This document shows, in pieces, positions 32,832-38,998 of a stretch of DNA of 38,998 nucleotides. A program made the translations under genes and the position numbers. Location of the stretch: NCBI GenBank assembly GCA_964351365.1, contig CAYGNP010000022.1, forward strand, positions 1 to 38,998, in the 5' to 3' direction. Below the pieces are notes generated by a model that searched no databases, was not told the origin of the DNA, and worked only from the letters and a program-made list of their open reading frames with translations. This stretch comes from UBA1672 sp964351365 (lineage in GTDB: Bacteria > Pseudomonadota > Alphaproteobacteria > Micavibrionales > Micavibrionaceae). The stretch's first letter is position 1. Each line of letters opens with the position of its first letter.

Positions 32832-33099
32832 TACCAAAGGCTTCGCTTTCCACATCCCCCCTGTCATTCCGAGCGAAGCGAAGAATCTAAATCATAATCG
32901 TCATTGCGACCGCAGCAAAGCACCCAACCTGCGCCGCAGGTATCTTAAAAAACTCTGCGCCCTCTGTAGTTAAAAAACATTCAGCCCTAAAGGGCTTCAG
33001 GATGAAAGCAAACATCTCAAATGTCACTCCGAGCCCACCTGTCATTCTGAGCGCTGCCCCTTGTCATTCTGAGCGCAGCGAAGAATCTCCCACCCATCC
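32832..33099. repeat. Non-coding stretch with degenerate TGTCATTCTGAGCG repeats
   Basis: About 270 bases without a gene between radA and holA. Full copies of a ~27-base unit, TGTCATTCYGAGCGNAGCG followed by AAGAATCT, lie at 32862-32888 and 33062-33088. Truncated copies lie at 33022-33034 and 33040-33056, and a faint one near 32896. All read in plus orientation. Related sequences are widespread dispersed repeats in many bacterial genomes; their function is unknown. Confidence 0.85.
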
Positions 33100-34122
33100 C
33101 TAACCCCGCCGCATCTTGCTCACCGCCAAAATCGCCTGCGCGCACAAAACATCCACCGGCATACCGGTTTGCTTGCACTGCACCTCAAGCGCAGTAAGCT
33201 TGCCCAATACCACATCCAGCATTGGCCGCGGCCAGGCCTGCACCTGCCCCTTAAACGCAGGAACTTGCTTGAAAAACACGGGCGGAGCGAGCTTTTTCAT
33301 CGCCCCTTCAACATCCATCCCTGCCTCCAGATAGGCCTGCACCTGATGCAAGCGCCGGAAATGATTTTGCAAACTGCGTAAAATTGCAATAAAAGCCACA
33401 CCCTCCGCGCTTAAAGTCGCATACGCCTTCAGCGCCCCCGCCGCATCACGCCCGCCCACCGCATACACGAGATCATCAAACCCCTGCGCGCCCATTTGCC
33501 CGCACGCCGCGCGCACATCAGAAAGATTAATCGCGCCCGCCTCCGCGCCCTTATACGTCACCAGCTTCTCCAGCTCCGAGCGCACTCTGGCGCGATCCCC
33601 CACAATCGCGGAAGCCAAAAACGCCAGCGCATCAGGATCAATACGCATATTATGCTCACCCAAAAAATCCCGAATAAACCGGCTCACATCCCGCTCATCC
33701 TCCACATAGCACGCAACCGCAGCCGCATTTTTCGCCCCCTCACATAATTTACGCAAAGATGATCGCGGCCCCAGATCCCCCGCCTGCACCACCACCAGCG
33801 CCCCGCTACTCGGCGCCTCCAGATAACTCTTGAGCAAAACCGTGAGCTTATCCCCGCCATCTTCAATCCGGATCAGCCGATCCCCGCCCATCATCGAAAT
33901 GGCATGTGCCTCATCCCCAAGACGCGCCGGATCCTCAGCCAAAGCATCCCCGCTCAGAACAGCAACATTAAACGGGTCATTCAAATCCGCAACCACACTG
34001 CGCCCGATCACCGCCGCCCGCTCCCCCACAAGCCCCTGATCAGGGCCATAAACCAGAATCACGCGCGCAGAAGGATCAGGCTTGCGCACAAAGGCCTCTA
34101 GCTGCTTAAAAGTAATCTTCAT
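33100..34122 (-). CDS. holA: DNA polymerase III delta subunit
   Basis: 340 residues. The N-terminus MKITFKQLEAFVRKPDPSAR, followed by VILVYGPDQGLVGERAAVIG, is typical of alphaproteobacterial HolA, a degenerate AAA+ fold without Walker A. Further blocks are RLIRIEDGGDKLTVLLKSYL, LVVVQAGDLGPRSSLRKLCE, DPDALAFLASAIVGDRARVR and the C-terminal collar helices (GALKAYATLSAEGVAFIAIL, HFRRLHQVQAYLE). It is the clamp-loader wrench that opens the DnaN ring. In related genomes holA directly follows leuS-lptE; here three extra genes separate them. Degenerate dispersed repeats lie on both sides. Confidence 0.93.
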   Translation of the reverse strand: MKITFKQLEAFVRKPDPSARVILVYGPDQGLVGERAAVIGRSVVADLNDPFNVAVLSGDALAEDPARLGDEAHAISMMGGDRLIRIEDGGDKLTVLLKSYLEAPSSGALVVVQAGDLGPRSSLRKLCEGAKNAAAVACYVEDERDVSRFIRDFLGEHNMRIDPDALAFLASAIVGDRARVRSELEKLVTYKGAEAGAINLSDVRAACGQMGAQGFDDLVYAVGGRDAAGALKAYATLSAEGVAFIAILRSLQNHFRRLHQVQAYLEAGMDVEGAMKKLAPPVFFKQVPAFKGQVQAWPRPMLDVVLGKLTALEVQCKQTGMPVDVLCAQAILAVSKMRRG

Positions 34123-34151
34123 ATAAAAACATTAGCCTATTGCCAATAGAA

Positions 34152-34179
34152 TGTCATCCTGAGCGATAGCGAAGGATCT
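34152..34179 (+). repeat. Further copy of the dispersed TGTCATTCTGAGCG repeat
   Basis: TGTCATCCTGAGCGATAGCG followed by AAGGATCT, in the same orientation as those at 32862 and 33062. It sits just upstream of the holA start and marks the border of the accessory genes that follow. Confidence 0.8.
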
Positions 34180-34241
34180 CTTTTTTCCTTGCCATAGCGT
34201 TTTCATAATTTTATAACAAAGATCAAGACAGGAGAGAGAGA

Positions 34242-35063
34242 ATGAAATTAGTCGATTCATGGGACTTCTCAAATAAGTTAACTGCATTACTCAAAAATCC
34301 TGGTTTCGGCCTAAACCCAGATGATTTATCTCGTGCCTTAAGAATTCTAGATGCCTACATAACCCATCAGGAACAACAGGGTAATCCTCCACCAAATAGA
34401 CCTTTCTGGGAAAAAGAGCTACGCGAAGCCGCCGCGCGCAACGAAACGCCCCCGCAACCTGATACTCCGCCAGAACTAAAACCCGCCGCAAAACCCAAAC
34501 CTGAAATCCCGAAAATCCAAAGAATTAGTTTAACAGAACATAAGCTCTGCACACTCGCAAGAGAATTCGGCCTCAGAATTAACGTGCCGCAAGACAGAGC
34601 AGACAAGATCGAAGAAGCCATAAAGCACCCCGAAACCAGTGCAACAACCCCAAATCCAAAATTCTCAGACCGCCTAACCCCCCTCCTGCTATTGCTCGGG
34701 AAAAGCGGCCTCAATCTAAAACAGGACATCGAAATAGAAATCTTACCCCCGGTTTATTATTCAAACGAACCGCACGTGCTAATAACAATTCCTTCTTGGT
34801 ACGCCCAGATCGTCATAAACAACCAATCAGGAACCAGTAATTATACAACCATCCACAAAGATAGATTGTCAGCAGAAAACTGGCGTGAACTTCTCGACAG
34901 ACCAGACACACTCACCACACACAAAAAACCTGAATGGGGCATAGCTATTGTCACCGTCGCAAAAAAAGAAAACGAGAAATTTATACCAGAAATAATCTTT
35001 AAAAAAATAAATCCCCTGCCCGCACCAGATCAGCAACATTTAATAACAGCAGGTCCCGCCTAA
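34242..35063 (+). CDS. Hypothetical soluble protein
   Basis: 273 residues with AGGAGAGAG just upstream of the ATG. I do not recognise it. Residues ~1-45 are helical (MKLVDSWDFSNKLTALLKNP, SRALRILDAYITHQEQQ). Residues ~60-95 are a Pro/Lys-rich linker (PPQPDTPPELKPAAKPKPEI). The remaining ~180 residues look like a mixed alpha/beta domain (IQRISLTEHKLCTLAREFGL, LLLLLGKSGLNLKQDIEIEI, VLITIPSWYAQIVINN, WGIAIVTVAKKENEKFIPEI). No signal peptide, membrane segment or catalytic motif is visible. AT content is higher than in holA. The 3' end overlaps the convergent ligase-like gene by four bases. Confidence 0.7.
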   Translation: MKLVDSWDFSNKLTALLKNPGFGLNPDDLSRALRILDAYITHQEQQGNPPPNRPFWEKELREAAARNETPPQPDTPPELKPAAKPKPEIPKIQRISLTEHKLCTLAREFGLRINVPQDRADKIEEAIKHPETSATTPNPKFSDRLTPLLLLLGKSGLNLKQDIEIEILPPVYYSNEPHVLITIPSWYAQIVINNQSGTSNYTTIHKDRLSAENWRELLDRPDTLTTHKKPEWGIAIVTVAKKENEKFIPEIIFKKINPLPAPDQQHLITAGPA

Positions 35064-36508
35064 ATCGCTGCAGCCTGAAGCGAATCGCGCTCTGCCAGTG
35101 CACGCTCATACACCATCCGCGCACTCTGGTTCGGATTATAAAAAATCTCCGGATCATGATCACGTTGCTGCGCGATCACATCTTCAAGAGTCGGGAAAAG
35201 CATCCGGTTAACCTTGCCATCCGTATACCCGCTGCGACAAATATCAATCATCGGGCGCGCCTCCGCCTCCATACCAATATCCGCCGCCATCTCCTCCACC
35301 AAATCAGCAAACGCGCGCGCAAAATCAGCCATCATGCCACTGCCATAGGGAATATCAAAAAACTTGCCGCCATGCGCGCGCGCAAACCCATACGCCGCAA
35401 GCACCTGGTCATAAAGGCCCGACCCTGTGCCAAGCCCATAACGCGCTAGCAACTCATCAACCCCTTGTGCAAACGCCGCATGAAACGCCAGCGCGCTCGT
35501 TAAGATAAACGCGCTTTGATGCTGATGCATACCCACTCCGAACATCCGCGCCTCAAACCGGTGTCCCGTGACCGCGCCCGCAGAATCCTTAAGCGCCGCA
35601 ATCTTCACATCCGGCCATAAAACGCTTTGCGCCAGATAATAATTGCTGGCGATATTAAGCCCCCTTACCTTCAGCGCATTAAACGTCACCCCCCAATCCC
35701 CCGATGGAACGCGGTTCAGCGCCCCGTCAAGCCCGTAATACATAAACAGCGGATTATTCATGACATGCTCAATATGGCGCGTAATAAACTCCTCACCCGT
35801 ACCCGCACTGAAAACATAGGGCAAAACCCCGCCACGCCCCTCGGTCAGCCCCTCATGACGCAAATGCATCGCGCCATGACCCGCAAACGGCTTGCCTTCT
35901 ATAAACCCGGCGCTGTTATCGCTAAGCAAAAACAGAAACGGCGCAAGCACATATAGCCTGCGCACATTCTCCAGCAAATGATCCGGATTTCTGTGGCTCA
36001 CTGAAACTTGATTAGACTTACACACCGCAAAATACTGGACGCATTTGCTCATATCTTCGCGATACGGCGCATACATCACCTGATATCGCTCAACATCAAC
36101 AATCCGGGAGAGCAGATCTGCGGCTGTTTTTTCCGGTAACTCTTGGAAATAACTGCGTTTTAAACCCATACCAAGCGCAGTTTCTGATAAAACGCGCAGT
36201 TTCGTATTCGTATCATTTAGGATTTCTTTCATACCGGCAAAAAAATCCGCCTTACTTGCCACCTCAAGCAGCTCACTCGTCGGCTCATTGTGAAGCCAGT
36301 CATCCTCGGGAAGCGCCGCAATCGCTGTTTTTTTCAAAGTCTCATTCTGTTCCAGAGTCATCGCAGCCAAATCAGCGCTTTTCGGGTCATAAAACGCAAG
36401 CTCCACCTCTAGCCCCGCCTTTACTTGCTCCCCTGCCCCCGTATAGAGGTCATACACATCCGCGAAAGAGTTAATCTCCCTTAAATCTCTGGCATTTACT
36501 TCTGACAT
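35060..36508 (-). CDS. Glutamate-cysteine ligase-like protein (GCS2-type ATP-grasp-like fold)
   Basis: 482 residues. The block AGLEVELAFYD (E34, E36) resembles the GxExE metal/ATP motif at the N-terminus of glutamate-cysteine ligases; NEPTSELLEVAS, VSHRNPDHLLENVRRLYVLA, FLFLLSDNSAGFIEGKPF and HRFEARMFGVGMHQHQSAFI match the layout of the GCS2/carboxylate-amine ligase family (substrate helix, ANSP-like block, and a second Glu/Arg block). The likely reaction is ATP-dependent amide bond formation with glutamate, but Cys as partner is not proven. It could be a gamma-glutamyl ligase for another amine. It stands in the segment that separates holA from lptE, convergent with the hypothetical gene (four-base overlap), and no gshB is nearby. 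Confidence 0.65.
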   Translation of the reverse strand: MSEVNARDLREINSFADVYDLYTGAGEQVKAGLEVELAFYDPKSADLAAMTLEQNETLKKTAIAALPEDDWLHNEPTSELLEVASKADFFAGMKEILNDTNTKLRVLSETALGMGLKRSYFQELPEKTAADLLSRIVDVERYQVMYAPYREDMSKCVQYFAVCKSNQVSVSHRNPDHLLENVRRLYVLAPFLFLLSDNSAGFIEGKPFAGHGAMHLRHEGLTEGRGGVLPYVFSAGTGEEFITRHIEHVMNNPLFMYYGLDGALNRVPSGDWGVTFNALKVRGLNIASNYYLAQSVLWPDVKIAALKDSAGAVTGHRFEARMFGVGMHQHQSAFILTSALAFHAAFAQGVDELLARYGLGTGSGLYDQVLAAYGFARAHGGKFFDIPYGSGMMADFARAFADLVEEMAADIGMEAEARPMIDICRSGYTDGKVNRMLFPTLEDVIAQQRDHDPEIFYNPNQSARMVYERALAERDSLQAAAI

Positions 36509-36803
36509 ACGCGGCCCCGCAATTTTTTAAAAAATGAGTATAATCGCTGAATTCGGTTTTGACAAATCAGAGATTGCACAAATTAAACATTGACAAAAAT
36601 GTGCGCAATATGTCATGAACATCACCATTATCTATGATAATCACGGCATTTGAGGGATCAGCTTGCACCGTGTAAAAAAAGCTAAAGCGCCACAGCCCGG
36701 AAAATCAAACATTCCAACCGCTGTGGTCTCCTAATTGGAAACCCGGCGGAAAGATTTTTTCTCTCCCAAAGGCAATGTATAAATATTTACGGGAAGATAA
36801 ATT
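36509..36803 (+). promoter_or_regulatory. Intergenic region with promoter-like sites for the methyltransferase
   Basis: About 295 bases between two divergent genes. TTGACA occurs twice on the plus strand, 31 bases apart: 36559-36564, with ATTAAA 17 bases on, and 36590-36595, with no clear -10. CCACAGC (36690-36696) and GCTGTGG (36720-36726) form a 7-base inverted repeat. The leader downstream is pyrimidine/purine patchy, and I cannot match it to a known riboswitch. Confidence 0.35.
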
Positions 36804-37502
36804 ATGGATGACGGCACAACACATCATCATAACCCTGACGCGGTAGCAGCTCACTTCGATACAACTGGAGCGGAAAAATACGCCAGCGCCTCCCACCGCA
36901 TCGGCTGGGATGGTGTGGTTCAGCAACTGGTCAACCATGTGAAACACCTCATATCGACCCAAACCGGCGAAATCAAAATAGCTGATCTCGGAACTGGCCC
37001 AGGAGCTCTTACGGCACAATTCTTGCGCAAAGCCCTAGGGAATGAAATCCAAATAGATGGGCTTGATATCTCCAGAGAGTCACTAAAAAACGCCCTTAAG
37101 GAAAACCATATCCAAAACGGTATACCGCACCCGATCACCGAAGTAAGCAAGCATGTTGGCGGCCTGACTGATTATGATGCGGTCACCGTATCCGGCGTTA
37201 TGGATTTTGTAACGCCAGATCAACTCGAAAATACCGTAAAAGAAATTGCTGCCATGCTTAAACGCGGCGGGATTATGGCCATGACCATAGAGCCTCCAAC
37301 AACTACAAATCCGGGAGTAAACGCAAATCAGCACGACCCGCAAGAGCTTGAAACTTTACTGAACGCACATGGCATCACAAACGTAACTATATCCCCGACT
37401 TCATACAAGGCATGGGGCCCCGCCGTAAAGAGAGGTCAAAGCGAAATCGAAACATACATCGTCACAGGCATTAAAACCGGTGATGGCCCCACACCGCTCT
37501 GA
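36804..37502 (+). CDS. Class I SAM-dependent methyltransferase
   Basis: 232 residues. The N-terminus MDDGTTHHHNPDAVAAHFDT is typical of small-molecule methyltransferases. Motif I KIADLGTGPGALTAQFL (~59-75), the acidic motif II IDGLDISRESL, YDAVTVSGVMDFV (motif IV) and LKRGGIMAMTIEPP (motif V region) are present. The substrate cannot be read. It stands alone on the plus strand in the segment inserted between holA and lptE, and is a different subtype from the methyltransferase at 13131. No terminator is clear before the convergent lptE stop 22 bases on. Confidence 0.82.
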   Translation: MDDGTTHHHNPDAVAAHFDTTGAEKYASASHRIGWDGVVQQLVNHVKHLISTQTGEIKIADLGTGPGALTAQFLRKALGNEIQIDGLDISRESLKNALKENHIQNGIPHPITEVSKHVGGLTDYDAVTVSGVMDFVTPDQLENTVKEIAAMLKRGGIMAMTIEPPTTTNPGVNANQHDPQELETLLNAHGITNVTISPTSYKAWGPAVKRGQSEIETYIVTGIKTGDGPTPL

Positions 37503-37524
37503 CTCTTATTCTTAGACCGTTAAT

Positions 37525-38019
37525 TCATTTATTAAAATATAAAGACAGTTGAAGCTCAATCTGACGCGCCAGATCATTCAGCGCATTCTCCCGCGTATTT
37601 TGCTCCGATATCCGGTTGGCAAATTCATTCTCAATCACGTTAAAACTCGATATGGTATAAAGAGAGCGCGAAAATAGAACCTCGCCGCTTTCATTATCAA
37701 CCAGCTGCATAACCGTATCAAGACGCAATTGCTGACGCGTTGCATCAGATTCTATCGTAATATCCAAATCGCGCTTTGTCTCAATAATCTTTGAGACATT
37801 AAGCGTATAGGGCGCATCAACTGGACGCCCCTCGCGGTAAAATAAATCAATCAGCGCATTACGCAAAAATTGTCCTTCCCGGTCTGGAATATTGGCAATT
37901 GAGATATGCTCAAAAACCGCACGGGCAGAAGCCCCGCCCTGCCCTCTTGTCCCGTGTAACGGCTCAAAGCCACAACCTGCTATGAGCAAAAAACATCCAA
38001 ACAAAAACAATTTTTTCAT
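37525..38019 (-). CDS. lptE: LPS-assembly lipoprotein LptE
   Basis: 164 residues. Signal peptide II with lipobox LIAGC, acylated Cys16, followed by GFEPLHG, the conserved start of alphaproteobacterial LptE. Further blocks: FEHISIANIPDREGQFLRNA, LIDLFYREG, YTLNVSKIIETKRDLDI and ENEFANRISEQNTRENALND. It is the outer-membrane plug partner of LptD for lipopolysaccharide export. Its start lies four bases after the leuS stop, so the two are coupled. Confidence 0.9.
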   Translation of the reverse strand: MKKLFLFGCFLLIAGCGFEPLHGTRGQGGASARAVFEHISIANIPDREGQFLRNALIDLFYREGRPVDAPYTLNVSKIIETKRDLDITIESDATRQQLRLDTVMQLVDNESGEVLFSRSLYTISSFNVIENEFANRISEQNTRENALNDLARQIELQLSLYFNK

Positions 38020-38023
38020 AAGA

Positions 38024-38998
38024 TTATCCCCCTACAACGTTAATAATGCGCCCTGGCACATAGATAAATTTCCGTAACTCCTTGCCCTCCATAGCGGCAG
38101 CAACCTTCGCATCAGCGAGCGCAAGCTTTTGGGCTTCTATTTGGTCAATATCGGGCGGAATATTGATCGTACTCCGCAGTTTTCCATTTACTTGAATGCC
38201 AACAGTCACCAAATCAGAAATCAGCAGTTTTTCTTCATATTTTGGCCAATTTTGCTCGTATAACGGGCGTTGATTCCCCTTCAAAAACCACAATTCTTCA
38301 GCCAGATGCGGCATGATAGGGTTTATCATAATCACAAAGTTTTTCACCGCTTCACTCAACGCAAAATCATCTCCGTCATTTTGTGGCTTAAATCCAGAAA
38401 ACCCGTTATAAAACTCACGCAGTAACGCAACCGCCTTATTCATCGCAAAGGCCTCAATCGCATCACCAACGCCCTTAATGGTTTTATGCGTCAACCTGCG
38501 CAAATCCTTTGCCTGCTCAGACAGCTGAGACTCCTTGCCCGGGCGCAGCTCCAGCGCTGAAATTGTACCATACACCTTATTCACAAAACGCCACGCGCCT
38601 TCAATACCACTTTCCGTCCACTCCAGATCACGCTCAGGCGGAGAGTCCGACAAGATAAAAAGCCGCGCCGCATCCGCGCCATAAGCCTCTAAAATCTCCT
38701 CCGGATCAATCACATTCTTCTTCGATTTTGACATCTTGATCGACGGTCCAACAACTACTTTTCCGCCAGTTTTGACATGTCGCCACTGCCCGTCTTCTCC
38801 TCGCACGGCCTCGACCGGGAATATCCATTTCCCCTCTTCATCCTTATAGGTCTCGTGCGTCACCATCCCTTGCGTGAACAACCCGCTAAACGGCTCCTTA
38901 CAATCCACAAAGCCGCAATCCCGCATCGCCTTGGTGAAAAACCGCGCATACAGCAAATGTAAAACCGCATGCTCCACCCCGCCAATATATTGATCCAC
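38024..38998 (-). CDS. leuS: Leucyl-tRNA synthetase, C-terminal part (runs off the right edge)
   Basis: 325 visible codons, the 3' third of a class I synthetase. It begins within VDQYIGGVEHAVLHLLYARF, which leads the second half of the catalytic core, and contains the KMSKS motif KMSKSKKNVIDPEEILEAYG. DAARLFILSDSPPERDLEW and the anticodon-binding helical domain follow (NPIMPHLAEELW). The C-terminal extension has VTVGIQVNGKLRSTINIP and ends KFIYVPGRIINVVGG. The 5' part lies outside the window. lptE follows after four bases. Confidence 0.97.
   Translation of the reverse strand: MDQYIGGVEHAVLHLLYARFFTKAMRDCGFVDCKEPFSGLFTQGMVTHETYKDEEGKWIFPVEAVRGEDGQWRHVKTGGKVVVGPSIKMSKSKKNVIDPEEILEAYGADAARLFILSDSPPERDLEWTESGIEGAWRFVNKVYGTISALELRPGKESQLSEQAKDLRRLTHKTIKGVGDAIEAFAMNKAVALLREFYNGFSGFKPQNDGDDFALSEAVKNFVIMINPIMPHLAEELWFLKGNQRPLYEQNWPKYEEKLLISDLVTVGIQVNGKLRSTINIPPDIDQIEAQKLALADAKVAAAMEGKELRKFIYVPGRIINVVGG

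Overview
The window is a stretch of bacterial chromosome, almost certainly from an alphaproteobacterium with intermediate GC content. The evidence is gene order and family content: rpsT next to dnaA with mutM behind it, a small-type SRP RNA followed by dnaX and ybaB, rsmB beside a DUF1674/SDHAF4 gene and followed by rpe and a heparinase-like gene, leuS followed by lptE with holA nearby, an Usg-family gene, ctaA-type heme A synthase and an adrenodoxin-like ferredoxin. The lineage cannot be named with confidence; an uncultured Micavibrio- or Rhodospirillales-like group would fit.

Layout. 1-630: the start of a minus-strand gene built from almost identical 243-bp (81-residue) repeats, with its own promoter; it runs off the left edge. 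681-2350: dnaN and a small membrane-anchored protein. 2473-7150: a compact biotin operon, bioB-bioF-bioD-bioA, ending in an overlapping gene for a ferritin-like protein with two ExxH motifs. 7343-8188: two small secreted low-complexity proteins (Arg/Asp-rich and His-rich), each with a terminator. 8211-12154: dnaA, rpsT, mutM and a single-pass membrane protein. 12222-14090: a two-gene cassette (XRE-type regulator plus methyltransferase). 14120-16317: groES-groEL, each followed directly at its stop codon by a long imperfect palindrome. 16572-19851: usg, ferredoxin, membrane protein, ctaA and an acidic protein. 19897-23328: a three-part LplT-PlsC-Aas fusion whose start codon lies in a hairpin. 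23389-26513: an inverted-repeat element, ffs with a clear promoter, dnaX, ybaB and xth. 26494-32831: DUF1223, SDHAF4-like, rsmB, rpe, heparinase-like and radA, with a palindrome ahead of radA. 32862-34179: degenerate dispersed repeats around holA. 34242-37502: three accessory genes inserted between holA and lptE. 37525-38998: lptE and the 3' part of leuS.

Most genes are housekeeping: replication (dnaA, dnaN, dnaX, holA), repair (mutM, xth, radA), ribosome and protein biogenesis (rpsT, rsmB, leuS, ffs, groESL), cofactors (biotin, heme A) and envelope (aas, lptE). The points of interest are the diiron-like protein in the biotin operon, the repeat protein at the left edge, the palindromic elements at groES/groEL/radA, the hairpin on the aas start codon, and the two small accessory insertions.
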